Positions 23,773 through 31,837 of a stretch of DNA of 41,152 nucleotides are shown in pieces (position 1 is the first letter of the stretch; each line of letters starts with the position of its first letter). Position numbers and translations under genes: made by a program. The notes below the pieces were generated by a model that was not told the origin of the DNA, ran no database searches, and saw only the letters and a program-made list of their open reading frames with translations. Origin of the DNA: CAZKXX01 sp964556705 (GTDB taxonomy: Bacteria > Acidobacteriota > Terriglobia > UBA7540); contig CAZKXX010000024.1 of the NCBI GenBank assembly GCA_964556705.1, positions 1-41,152 on the forward strand, read 5' to 3'.

Positions 23773-24435
23773 ATGTTGGACTCGGCTTCCCTGCTTCCTG
23801 CGCCTCTCGACCCGCCCGTTCCGTTGCCCGCGGCGCGGGCGAAGCGCGCTTACCGGCGGCGCCAGCCTTACCGTCCGACCCGAGCGCAACGCCGGGCGTT
23901 CAGGCAGAACCTGGTCAAAGCGCGCGAGGCGCTGCGGGCGCAAGGTTATCCGCATTCGGAAAAGCAGCGGGCGGCGGCGCGCCTGAACATCCGGCGAGCG
24001 CAACAGGCCATTCGCGAGCGCGGCCTGCCGGACACTCCGGCCCGGCGGAAGACCCGGCTGGCGAATCTGGCGCGGGCCAACGCCGTGTTGCGCCAGCAGG
24101 GCTATGCGCGAACTGAGAGGCAGAAGGAAGCGGCGCGGGCCAGCCTCAGAGCAGCGCGGCTGGCGCTACAAAAGCTCGGCTATCCGCATTCGCGAAAACA
24201 GCGAGCCGCGGCGCGTCAGAACATCCGGAAGGCGCGCCAGGCGCTCCGCGAGCGCGGCTATCCGAAAAGTGAGACGCAGCTTGCGGTGGCGCGGGCCAAT
24301 CTGGAAAAAGCCCACCGCGCCAGCCGCGACCCGGCCAACTACGATCGCTACCACAGCCACAAAATCCGCCACGGCCTTCAGGCGCGGGTGTACGACCGCA
24401 TCCTGCGCCAACTGACGGAGAAACTGCGCCACTGA
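23773..24435 (+). CDS. Basic protein with six 26-residue helical repeats
   Basis: I do not recognise this 220-residue protein. After a Pro-rich N-terminus (1-37) it consists of six tandem 26-residue repeats, at about 38-63, 64-89, 90-115, 116-141, 142-167 and a weak one at 168-193. The consensus is KQRAAARxNIRKARQALRER followed by GYPHSE. Each repeat looks like one or two short helices closed by a Gly-Tyr-Pro turn, and Arg/Lys make up about a third of residues, so DNA or RNA binding is likely. The tail has YDRYHSHKIRHG. The gene directly follows four palindromic two-hairpin units and has a consensus promoter placing the mRNA start on the ATG. It is not a Y1/REP transposase. It could recognise the neighbouring hairpins, but that is a hypothesis. 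Confidence 0.75.
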   Translation: MLDSASLLPAPLDPPVPLPAARAKRAYRRRQPYRPTRAQRRAFRQNLVKAREALRAQGYPHSEKQRAAARLNIRRAQQAIRERGLPDTPARRKTRLANLARANAVLRQQGYARTERQKEAARASLRAARLALQKLGYPHSRKQRAAARQNIRKARQALRERGYPKSETQLAVARANLEKAHRASRDPANYDRYHSHKIRHGLQARVYDRILRQLTEKLRH

Positions 24436-24524
24436 ATCTTCGGGACAACGGGCCATCGGATCATCGGTCCATTGATTCAATGGCTCACTGAACCGACGAC
24501 TCAACCCTTCCAGCCCCCGACAGA

Positions 24525-24680
24525 GTGCTGAAAAACGCTGTACCGGTGTCATTCTGATCCCCCGACGCTTTAGCTCGGGGGAGAAGAATCTCAGAATCAG
24601 CGGAATGCCGAGATCCTTCGTCGGGCCGACCGAGAGCGTCGGCCCTCCTCAGGATGACAACCTCGGCGATTTCTCAGCAC
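24525..24680. repeat. MITE-like hairpin repeat, 156 bp
   Basis: The ends are inverted 7-mers (GTGCTGA / TCAGCAC). Inside is a second inverted pair (GTCATTCTGA / TCAGGATGAC) and two stems: CCCCCGA/TCGGGGG (24559-24581) and GGGCCGAC/GTCGGCCC (24623-24645). A half copy is at 9872-9920. No coding capacity. The 85 bases before it (24436-24520) hold degenerate short repeats with the palindrome CCATTGA-N1-TCAATGG; the 163 bases after it, to the E1 gene, show nothing. Confidence 0.7.
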
Positions 24681-24843
24681 CCTGCTAACTCCTCGCACCT
24701 CACGCCTGCACTTCCGACCATTCGGTAACCTTTCTTCCCGTTCCGGTTGACTTCGCGTTTCGGGGATTGAATAATCGGACGGGGTCGGAACCCAGAGCCC
24801 CGACGGACCCGGAGCGAGCGCAATCCCATGTCAGCGAGGCGTG

Positions 24844-26955
24844 ATGGCCACGACGACGCACCTGCTGAAAGCCCTGAAGCTTTCCCGGGAAGCCCTGCTC
24901 GGCGCCTACCGCACGATGTATCTCTCGCGCCGGGTGGACGACAAAGAAATCCAGCTTAAGCGGCTCAACCGCGCCTTTTTCCAGATTAACGGCGTCGGAC
25001 ACGAAGCCATCGGCGTGGCCGCGGCGATGCATCTGAAGCCGGGCTACGACTGGTTCCATCCTTACTATCGCGACCGCGCGTTCTGCCTGCAAATCGGCAT
25101 GACGCCGCTCGAGATGCTCCTCGGCTCGGTGGGCGCCAAAGACGATCCGAACTCCGGCGGCCGCCAGATGCCTTCCCACTGGTCGTCGAAGAAGCTGCAC
25201 ATCGTTTCCGAATCGAGTCCCACGGGCACGCAGATCCTGCGCGCGGTGGGCGCGGCGGAAGCCAGCCAGTATTTCTCCCGCGTGCGCGAAGCCGCGGAAC
25301 TCGCGCAGGACTTCCACGCCGACGAAGTCTCCTACGTCTCCTTCGGCGACGGCGCCTCGAGCGAAGGGGAGTTCTGGGAATCGCTCAACTGGGCGTGCCT
25401 GCGCAAGCTGCCCGTGCTCTACGTCGTCCAGGACAACGGCTACGCGATTTCGGTTCCGGTGGAGTTCCAGACGGCGGGCGGCAGCATCTCGCGCGCAGTT
25501 TCCGGTTTCGCCAACCTCTTCGTTCAGGAAGTGGACGGCACCGATTTCCTGGCGAGTTACGAGACGGCGGGCAAGGCCGTCGAATACGTCCGCCGGCGCG
25601 AGGGCCCGGCGCTCGTCCACGCGCACGTCGTGCGTCCGTACTCGCACTCGCTTTCGGACGACGAACGCCTCTATAAGCCGGAAGAGGTGCGCCGGCGCGA
25701 GGCCGAGTGCGACCCGCTGGCGCGCTGGTCGAAATACCTGCTCTCGGAAGGGATCGCCACGGAAAAGGAGTTGAAGCAGATCGAGTCGGCCGTGGACCGC
25801 GAAGTCCGCGAAGCCGCCGACCAGGCGCTCGCCGCCCCGCCGGCCCCGCCCGAAAGCGTGATGCTTTACGTTTACTCGCCGGCGGTGGACCCCACGTCGG
25901 ACCAGTTCGATCATCCGCCGAAATTTCACGGCGAGCCGAAGACGATGGTGGACCTCATCAACGCCTGCCTCAAGGACGAGATGGCGCGCGACCCGCGCGT
26001 CGTCGTCTTCGGCGAGGACGTCGCCGACTGCTCGCGCGAAGAAGACCTGGCGAAAGTGAAAGGCAAGGGCGGCGTCTTCAAAGTGACGCACGGCTTGCAG
26101 CGCGAGTTCTCGACGGCGCGCTGCTACAACTCGCCCATCGCCGAGGCCTCCATCGTCGGCCGCGCCATCGGCATGGCGACGCGCGGCCTGAAGCCCGTGG
26201 TCGAAATCCAGTTCTTCGATTACATCTGGCCGGCGATGATGCAGATTCGCGACGAGCTCATCAATCTGCGCTGGCGCTCGTCGAACGCCTGGTCGTGCCC
26301 GCTGGTGATTCGCGCGCCCATCGGCGGGTATCTGGCCGGCGGCGCCATCTATCACAGCCAGTCGGGCGAATCGATTTTCACGCACCTGCCGGGATTGCGC
26401 GTCGTGCTGCCTTCAACCGCGCTCGACGCCAACGGCCTGCTGCGCACCGCCATCCGCTCGGACGATCCCGTTCTCTTCCTCGAGCCCAAGCACCTCTACC
26501 GACAGACGCACAACCGCAGCCCCTATCCCGGGCGCGATTACATGATTCCCTTCGGCAAAGCCAAGCTGGTGCGCGAAGGCGCCGACCTCACGCTCATCAC
26601 CTTCGGCTCGCTCGTCGTGCGTTCGATGCAGGCGGCGAAAACGCTCGCCGAGGAAGGCTTGGAAGTCGAAATCCTCGACCTGCGCTCGCTCAATCCCTAC
26701 GACTGGGACCTCATTTCGGCGTCCGTGAAGAAGACGAGCCGCGCGCTGGTGGTTCATGAGGATAACCTCTCTTGGGGCTACGGCGCGGAAATCGCCGCGC
26801 GCATCGCCGACGAGCTGTTTGAATGGCTCGACGCGCCCGTTCGCCGTGTGGCCGCGAAAGACGTCTTCGTGCCCTACCATCCCGCGCTCGAAGAAGCGGT
26901 CCTCCCGCAGCCCGCGGAGATCGTGCGCGCGGCGCGCGAACTGGCGGCGTACTGA
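24844..26955 (+). CDS. 2-oxoacid dehydrogenase E1, alpha and beta subunits fused
   Basis: This 703-residue protein joins the two E1 subunits of the branched-chain 2-oxoacid or pyruvate dehydrogenase complex, which decarboxylates the 2-oxoacid with thiamine diphosphate and passes the acyl group to E2. Residues 1 to about 350 are the alpha part (NGVGHEAIGVAAAMHL; GDGASSEGEFWESLNWA with the ThDP motif ending in VQDN). From about 370 (TMVDLINACLKDEMARDPRV) begins the beta part, with VFGEDV, IAEASIVGRAIGMA and the transketolase C-terminal domain (ITFGSLVVRSMQAAKTL). A Pro/Ala linker joins them. GTG 24841 and ATG 24844 are both possible starts. No E2 or E3 gene is in the window. Confidence 0.92.
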   Translation: MATTTHLLKALKLSREALLGAYRTMYLSRRVDDKEIQLKRLNRAFFQINGVGHEAIGVAAAMHLKPGYDWFHPYYRDRAFCLQIGMTPLEMLLGSVGAKDDPNSGGRQMPSHWSSKKLHIVSESSPTGTQILRAVGAAEASQYFSRVREAAELAQDFHADEVSYVSFGDGASSEGEFWESLNWACLRKLPVLYVVQDNGYAISVPVEFQTAGGSISRAVSGFANLFVQEVDGTDFLASYETAGKAVEYVRRREGPALVHAHVVRPYSHSLSDDERLYKPEEVRRREAECDPLARWSKYLLSEGIATEKELKQIESAVDREVREAADQALAAPPAPPESVMLYVYSPAVDPTSDQFDHPPKFHGEPKTMVDLINACLKDEMARDPRVVVFGEDVADCSREEDLAKVKGKGGVFKVTHGLQREFSTARCYNSPIAEASIVGRAIGMATRGLKPVVEIQFFDYIWPAMMQIRDELINLRWRSSNAWSCPLVIRAPIGGYLAGGAIYHSQSGESIFTHLPGLRVVLPSTALDANGLLRTAIRSDDPVLFLEPKHLYRQTHNRSPYPGRDYMIPFGKAKLVREGADLTLITFGSLVVRSMQAAKTLAEEGLEVEILDLRSLNPYDWDLISASVKKTSRALVVHEDNLSWGYGAEIAARIADELFEWLDAPVRRVAAKDVFVPYHPALEEAVLPQPAEIVRAARELAAY

Positions 26956-26961
26956 GGTCGG

Positions 26962-27180
26962 CCGAAACTCGAAACTGGAAATTGGAAGCTGGGAGGCGCC
27001 GTACCACGGGTATCCTGCCCGTGTTTGCGTTTTGCGCGGGCAGGTTCGAAATCCGAAACTCGAAGAGCGAAAACCGAAAAACGAAAAACGGAGAGGGAAC
27101 GTCCGCCCCGAGCATTTGCCAATTACCAGTTTCAAACCGACCCATTTCTGAGCTGGACCATGGACTAAGGACCAACGACT
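26962..27180. repeat. Composite 7-bp arrays with competing hairpins
   Basis: Three arrays lie here: CGAAACT-like (26962-26990), CGAAAAC-like (27045-27091) and TGGACTA-like (27153-27180). The 15-mers at 26971-26985 and 27119-27133 are inverted copies with one mismatch. Between them, CACGGG/CCCGTG (27005-27010 / 27018-27023) and CCTGCCCG/CGGGCAGG (27014-27021 / 27037-27044) share bases, so only one of the two stems can form at a time. The block fills the gap between convergent genes and contains no gene. Confidence 0.8.
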
Positions 27181-27205
27181 AAGGACATCGCACTTCGGAC
27201 TGGCT

Positions 27206-27361
27206 TCATCCGATTCCTAACTCGTCCAGCTTCTCAAGCGGCGTTCCGCAGCGGCGGCAGATGACGGCGGCGCAGTCGCCGCAGACGAGCGGGTCTTCGA
27301 CTTCCCTCTGGCAGGCGGGGCAGTAGAGCGGTTCGCGTTCGGCGTCTTCGACCTCGGCCAT
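27206..27361 (-). CDS. Small zinc-ribbon protein
   Basis: A 51-residue protein with three CxxC knuckles: YCPACQ, VCGDC and CRRCGTPLE, so it should bind one or two zinc ions. The start at 27361 is supported by GAGGAGG just upstream, and it follows the alpha/beta hydrolase stop by ten bases, making it the second gene of that unit. It has no other domain. Function unknown; small ribbons of this kind often assist protein or nucleic acid binding. Confidence 0.8.
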   Translation of the reverse strand: MAEVEDAEREPLYCPACQREVEDPLVCGDCAAVICRRCGTPLEKLDELGIG

Positions 27362-27371
27362 CAGCGCCTCC

Positions 27372-28019
27372 TCAGCCGGCAGCGTTCGCGCGGAGCCATT
27401 CTTCCACAAAATCGCGCACGGCGGATTGCGCTTCGTCGAGCTTGCCGGTGAAAAAGTGGTCGGCGCCTTCGACCCAGACGAGCCGCTTGGGCTCGGCGAG
27501 CGAGTCGAAGAGCGACTGGACCTGGGCGCGCGGGCCGTGCTCGTCGCGAGTGCCCTGAACGATGAGCTTCGGCTGGCGCGCGGCGCGCAGAAAATTGAAG
27601 TCCATGGAGCGCGTGGGAACGCCCAGGCCGGCGAGGGCCGCGACGCGCGCGTCCGCGGCGCCGACGGCGAGTCCCACGCCGGCGCCGAAAGAAAATCCCA
27701 TCAGACAGATCGAAGTTTTCGGGTAGCGACCTTCAAGCTCATCGAGTGCGGCGCGCACGTCGTCCTGCTCGCCGCGGGCTTCGTCAAATTCGCCTTCGCT
27801 CTTGTGCACGCCGCGGAAATTGAAGCGCAGCGTAGGAACGTTCGCCTGGAGCGCGGCCTTGGCGGCGCGATAGACCACCTTGTTGTGCATCGTGCCGCCG
27901 TACACGGGATGCGGGTGGCAGACGAGCGCGGCGAGCCGCGGCTGCGCGTCGGGGTCGTGCTCGAGCAGCGCCTCGAGCCGGCCCGCGCGCCCGTTGATGA
28001 AGAAGCGTTCGATTTTCGT
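27372..28019 (-). CDS. Alpha/beta hydrolase (dienelactone-hydrolase-like) with ACG start
   Basis: This 215-residue serine hydrolase has the oxyanion motif VCHPHPVYGGTMHNKVV, the nucleophile elbow GFSFGAG, acid GTRDEHGP and base His in EGADHFF. The usual family N-terminus (KIERFFINGRAGRLEALLE) is present, but its frame has no ATG, GTG or TTG between an upstream TGA and the HPHP motif. The best start is ACG at 28019-28017, which lies five bases after GGAGG exactly where ATG would be expected. Either ACG is used, or a T-to-C change or sequencing error has hit the start codon. Substrate unknown; probably cytosolic. Confidence 0.85.
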   Translation of the reverse strand, partial: TKIERFFINGRAGRLEALLEHDPDAQPRLAALVCHPHPVYGGTMHNKVVYRAAKAALQANVPTLRFNFRGVHKSEGEFDEARGEQDDVRAALDELEGRYPKTSICLMGFSFGAGVGLAVGAADARVAALAGLGVPTRSMDFNFLRAARQPKLIVQGTRDEHGPRAQVQSLFDSLAEPKRLVWVEGADHFFTGKLDEAQSAVRDFVEEWLRANAAG

Positions 28020-28149
28020 GACGCCCTCCGCGAGGCAAGCGATGGAAACGCCGCGCGCGCCGCAGATAGTGTAGAATGCGCGTCAAGGTCATTCCAAGAT
28101 TGCGGCGATTCAGGCACGGCAACTGATTTCCGGCGGAGGAGGACGCCCG

Positions 28150-29244
28150 ATGGGCCAGCTCGGGAAAATCGGACTGTTGAACGGCGGGGGCGACTGTCCG
28201 GGACTGAACGCCGTCACGCGCGCCGTGGTGCGCACGACGTATCTGCGTTACGGCGGAAAAGTGATCGGCATCTTCGACGGTTTCGACGGCCTCATCTGGC
28301 CTGAGAAGTCGAAGGAGCTCGGCCCGGGGCAGATTCGAGGCATCTTGCCACGCGGCGGAACGATTTTGGGCACCACGAACCGCGGCAATCCGTTCAAGTA
28401 CCGCAGGGTCATGGACGGAAAAATCGTTTTCGAAGACTACTCGCAGCGCGTCATCGAAAACATGAAGAAAGCGGAACTCGAAGCGCTGGTCGTCGTCGGC
28501 GGCGACGGAACGCTTTCCATCGCGCGCCAATTCCACCGGCTCGGCGTGCCGCTCGTCGGCGTGCCGAAAACGATTGACAACGATCTTTCCGCCACCGATT
28601 TGACCTTTGGTTTTGACACCGCCCTTCAGACTGCCACCGAAGCTCTCGATAAACTCCATACGACAGCGGAGAGTCATGGCCGCGTGATGCTGATCGAGGT
28701 GATGGGCCGCGACGCGGGATGGATTGCGCTTCAGGCGGGAATCGCGGGCGGCGCGGACGTCATCCTGATTCCGGAAATTCCTTTCGGGATCGAAAAGGTC
28801 TGCGCGCGGCTGGCGGCGCGCCGCGCTTCGGGAAGCAAATTCAGCGTCATCGTCATCGCCGAAGGCGCGCGACTATCCGAAACCGACCCGGTGTGGCGGA
28901 AGCACCGCGCCGATCCCGACCTCTCGGAGAAGATGACGATCGGCAACCTCGCGGGCGCGCTCATCGGCCGTGAGATTCACCAGGAAGTGCGCGTCACGGT
29001 GCTCGGCCACCTGCAGCGCGGCGGCACGCCGAGCCCGTTCGACCGCATCCTCTCGACGCGCCTGGGCGTGGCCGCGGTCGAACTCGTCGTCAACAGACAG
29101 TTCGGCCGCATGGTGTGCCTGAAGGGTGATACGATTTCCAGTTGCACGCTGGACGAAGCCGTGGGGCGGCTCAAGACCGTTCCGCCGGACGCCCAGATGG
29201 TGGACGCAGCGCGCGCCATCGGGATTTCCTTCGGCAATGAGTGA
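28150..29244 (+). CDS. pfkA: 6-phosphofructokinase
   Basis: This enzyme phosphorylates fructose 6-phosphate to the 1,6-bisphosphate. The 364-residue product keeps the fold of the PFK family: GGGDCPGLNAV (12-22), VVVGGDGTLS (GGDG at 117-120), PKTIDNDLSATDLTFGFDTA with catalytic Asp, and MGRDAGWIA. Gly at the fourth place of GGDG favours ATP, whereas Lys of PKTIDND is typical of pyrophosphate-type sequences; such mixed proteins studied elsewhere use ATP. GGAGGAGG lies before the ATG. A -10-like TAGAAT at 28072-28077 may belong to its promoter, which is divergent from the hydrolase. Confidence 0.95.
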   Translation: MGQLGKIGLLNGGGDCPGLNAVTRAVVRTTYLRYGGKVIGIFDGFDGLIWPEKSKELGPGQIRGILPRGGTILGTTNRGNPFKYRRVMDGKIVFEDYSQRVIENMKKAELEALVVVGGDGTLSIARQFHRLGVPLVGVPKTIDNDLSATDLTFGFDTALQTATEALDKLHTTAESHGRVMLIEVMGRDAGWIALQAGIAGGADVILIPEIPFGIEKVCARLAARRASGSKFSVIVIAEGARLSETDPVWRKHRADPDLSEKMTIGNLAGALIGREIHQEVRVTVLGHLQRGGTPSPFDRILSTRLGVAAVELVVNRQFGRMVCLKGDTISSCTLDEAVGRLKTVPPDAQMVDAARAIGISFGNE

Positions 29245-29277
29245 CGGCCTGCGGCGAAACGAGCGGCGAGAATCGCA

Positions 29278-30276
29278 ATGGGTGGGTCCAAAGGGGTGAA
29301 GTTTCTTCTGGCGTTTTTCCTTATCGTGACGGCCGGCGCCGGCCTCTGGTACTACCGCTCGAAGACTTTGAGCGAATCGGCGGCCGAACCCGCCTACATT
29401 CTTTCGGAAAAAGTCCAGTTGATGAACACGCCCGCGGCCGTGCGCGTTCGGGTGGCGGAAGCGAAGCGCGGCGACCGCGTGATGGTGCTCGAGCGCCAGT
29501 GGAACTGGGCGCAGGTGCGGCTCGCCGACGGGCGTCGCGGCTGGCTCGACCAGGGCGCGCTGCTCGACGCGGAAACCTACGAGCAGGGACGCAGGCTCTT
29601 CATCGAATTGCAGCGCGAACTGCCGCAGGCGTCCGGCCGCACCATCACCACCATCAATGTGCGTTTCGAACCTTCACGCGACGCGCCCGTCCTGACGCAG
29701 CTCGCGCCTTACACGCCTGTCGAAGTCTTCGATCGGCAAGTGGTGGAGCGCACAGCCGAGCAAGCCGAACCCGGCGAGGCGCGGACTCCGGCCCCCGAAG
29801 TGTGGTATCTGGTCCGCACGGAAACCGACGCCGGATGGCTCCTCGGCCGCGCCGTGCGGCTGGAGATCCCGGAGGAGATTTCGATGTACGCGGTGGGCAC
29901 GAACATCGTCGCGTGGCTGGTCGTCAGCCGCGTCGAGGACGAAGGGAACCAGGTGCCGCAGTATCTTGTCGCCGAACGCGTGGGCGCGCAGGAGATTGAC
30001 TTCAACCGCATCCGCGTCTTGACCTGGTGGAAACAGCGGAAGCGATACGCGACGGCCTACGTGGAGAGCAACCTGCACGGGTACTTTCCGCTTCGCATCC
30101 GCGAGCGCGACGGGCGCCCTCACTTTCGATTGCGGCTGACGGACGCCGGCGGGCGGAAGTACCAGAAGGTTTACGCGATGTTCGATACCATCGTGCGCCC
30201 GCTGGGGACGGTGGAAGGGTGGGAGAGCGAAGAGCTTCCCGAACGCCCGACGGCGCGACGCGGCGCGGGCCGCTAG
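29278..30276 (+). CDS. Membrane-anchored protein with bacterial SH3 domains
   Basis: The 332-residue product starts with a signal anchor (VKFLLAFFLIVTAGAGLWYY). Two SH3_3-like segments follow: about 38-98 (VQLMNTPAA, then WAQVRLADGRRGWLDQGAL) and about 122-200 (INVRFEPSRDAPVLTQL to WYLVRTETDAGWLLGRAV). The C-terminal part (about 205-310) is beta-rich and not recognised. Bacterial SH3 domains usually bind cell wall or mediate protein contacts at the envelope. It is 33 bases after pfkA and 35 before the acyltransferase-like gene, so co-transcription is possible. Confidence 0.75.
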   Translation: MGGSKGVKFLLAFFLIVTAGAGLWYYRSKTLSESAAEPAYILSEKVQLMNTPAAVRVRVAEAKRGDRVMVLERQWNWAQVRLADGRRGWLDQGALLDAETYEQGRRLFIELQRELPQASGRTITTINVRFEPSRDAPVLTQLAPYTPVEVFDRQVVERTAEQAEPGEARTPAPEVWYLVRTETDAGWLLGRAVRLEIPEEISMYAVGTNIVAWLVVSRVEDEGNQVPQYLVAERVGAQEIDFNRIRVLTWWKQRKRYATAYVESNLHGYFPLRIRERDGRPHFRLRLTDAGGRKYQKVYAMFDTIVRPLGTVEGWESEELPERPTARRGAGR

Positions 30277-30311
30277 CGAACTCCACGGTGTAAAGGAAAC
30301 TAGTCTCGATC

Positions 30312-31649
30312 ATGCCGTTTGAAGAAAGGTCGGCGCCGCTCGGTTATCGCCTGTTTCGCGCCCTGGCGCGGCTCGCGCTCGGGCGGCGGTTCGGGAAGAT
30401 TCGCGTGCTGGGGCCGGGGGCGCTCGTTGAGCCGGGCCCGGCCATCGTGGCCGTCGGCCGCGCGGCGCGTTTTGAGGACGCCTTATTGATGGTCGCGGGC
30501 TTCGAGCGCCGCGTGCGCTGCGTCATCGCCGAGACCGAGGCGAGCAGCCCGTGGCGCGCGTTCTGGCTGCGCGCGCTCGGCCAGATCGCGCGCGGGCCGG
30601 GCCGTCCCTGGCTCGAACCCGCGCTCGAGGCGCTCGCCGCGGGCGACGTCGTCTTCGTTTTCGAGGAATCCGCTGCGGTGGATTCGACCGGATCGCCGGG
30701 CTCTCGCGCCGTGGAGCTTGCGCTGGAGGCGGAGTCGTCCTCGCGCGCGATGTTGAACGTTTCCGTGATTCCCGCGCACCTTTTTGTTCCGCCCGCTTCG
30801 CTCGGCCTGCGCGAAGTCCTGGTCCATCTCAGCAGTCCGCTCAGGGCACGCGAGCGGGCCCCGCAGGGCGACCGCGCGCACCGCGCCGAAGCCTTCGGGC
30901 GCGCCCTCCGTCAAAGCCTCGCGCAGAACGCCTTCGCGCTTCCCACGGAGGACCTCGAGCGGTTCGCGACCGAGCTCGAAGAAGTTTTGAGGGACAACCT
31001 GCGCGACGAGTGGGCCGGCCAGCCGGCGCGCGTTCGGACGCTCGACGAGTTCGAACTCAGCGGACTCGTTGGTCAGTGGATGGCGGAGGCCAACACTTCC
31101 GACCCCGCCGAACTGGTGGCCTTGCGGCACGAGCTGGATGGCTACCGGAGCGAACGGCAGCGCTGGTCGCTGGCGCGTTTCCAGGCCGAAGCGGCCGGCT
31201 GGCTCCATTCCTTCCCGGCTCGCGCGCTTGCCGCCGCGGAGACCCTCCTCGGTTTCCTTGCCGCGCTGTTCGGTTTGGCGAACCATCTGCTCGCCGGAAT
31301 CGCTCTTCACCTGGCCGGCCTGTTGAATCGCGAGGAAGGCGGTGAGGACGCGGTTCGCTGGGCCAAGCGCGCCGGCACCGTTCTGGTGTTCTACGCCGCG
31401 CAAATCCTCGTCGTGTCTCACCTCTTCGGCCGGGCCGCGGCCGGCTATTACGCCGTGGCGCTGCCTCTTTCCGGGGCGTACCTTTGGCGATACGTCTGGC
31501 TGCTGCGCCACCGCACAAAACTTCTCGTCCTCTCCGCCCGCCTGTCCTTTGCCACCCCCCTCCTTCGTGCCCGCCGCCGGGCGATTGCGGAAAGGCTCGA
31601 CCGCGCTCGCGACCGCTTCGCCGAAGCCCTGGGAATTCCGCATCCGTAA
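30312..31649 (+). CDS. Membrane protein, degenerate PlsC-like acyltransferase
   Basis: This 445-residue protein has the layout of 1-acyl-glycerol-phosphate acyltransferases in its first 230 residues. PAIVAVGRAARFEDALLMV is where N-H-x4-D normally stands, and DVVFVFEESAAVDSTGS where the F-P-E-G-T-x-S motif stands. Both catalytic motifs are altered: the His is Arg or Ala, and the P-E-G is E-E-S. A middle helical region (about 240-300) leads to three or four C-terminal hydrophobic segments (ETLLGFLAALFGLANHLLAG and AGTVLVFYAAQILVVSHLF). It may be an inactive relative acting in lipid binding. The PlsC link is an inference from layout. Confidence 0.6.
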   Translation: MPFEERSAPLGYRLFRALARLALGRRFGKIRVLGPGALVEPGPAIVAVGRAARFEDALLMVAGFERRVRCVIAETEASSPWRAFWLRALGQIARGPGRPWLEPALEALAAGDVVFVFEESAAVDSTGSPGSRAVELALEAESSSRAMLNVSVIPAHLFVPPASLGLREVLVHLSSPLRARERAPQGDRAHRAEAFGRALRQSLAQNAFALPTEDLERFATELEEVLRDNLRDEWAGQPARVRTLDEFELSGLVGQWMAEANTSDPAELVALRHELDGYRSERQRWSLARFQAEAAGWLHSFPARALAAAETLLGFLAALFGLANHLLAGIALHLAGLLNREEGGEDAVRWAKRAGTVLVFYAAQILVVSHLFGRAAAGYYAVALPLSGAYLWRYVWLLRHRTKLLVLSARLSFATPLLRARRRAIAERLDRARDRFAEALGIPHP

Positions 31650-31653
31650 GAAC

Positions 31654-31815
31654 CAGTCGGACAGTCCGGAGTCAAGCAGTCCCGGTCTGCATCGAGGGGC
31701 CACGATCGGCGCGGTTGATTGCTTGAAAGTCGGCCATGCGTGAACGAAACTACGCGTCGCCCGGTGCGAAGTCCGTTAGTCCGGAGTGAGCTTGTCCAGA
31801 GTTGTTCAGTTGTGA
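31654..31815. repeat. Left arrays of the second S23 unit (AGTCCGG)
   Basis: Two blocks: 31654-31689 and 31769-31815, with 7- or 8-bp units around AGTCCGG. Positions 31778-31804 match the reverse complement of 32279-32305 at 20 of 27 bases, and the first block also shares AGTCCGGAGTC with the right arm. They stand upstream of the second four-helix-bundle gene. Confidence 0.8.
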
Positions 31816-31837
31816 TCGGCACAGGAGAGAGGAAACT

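Noticed and set aside
23773..24435. REP-associated Y1 transposase (RAYT)
   Set aside because: The protein lacks the HUH and Tyr motifs and is a simple 26-residue repeat chain.
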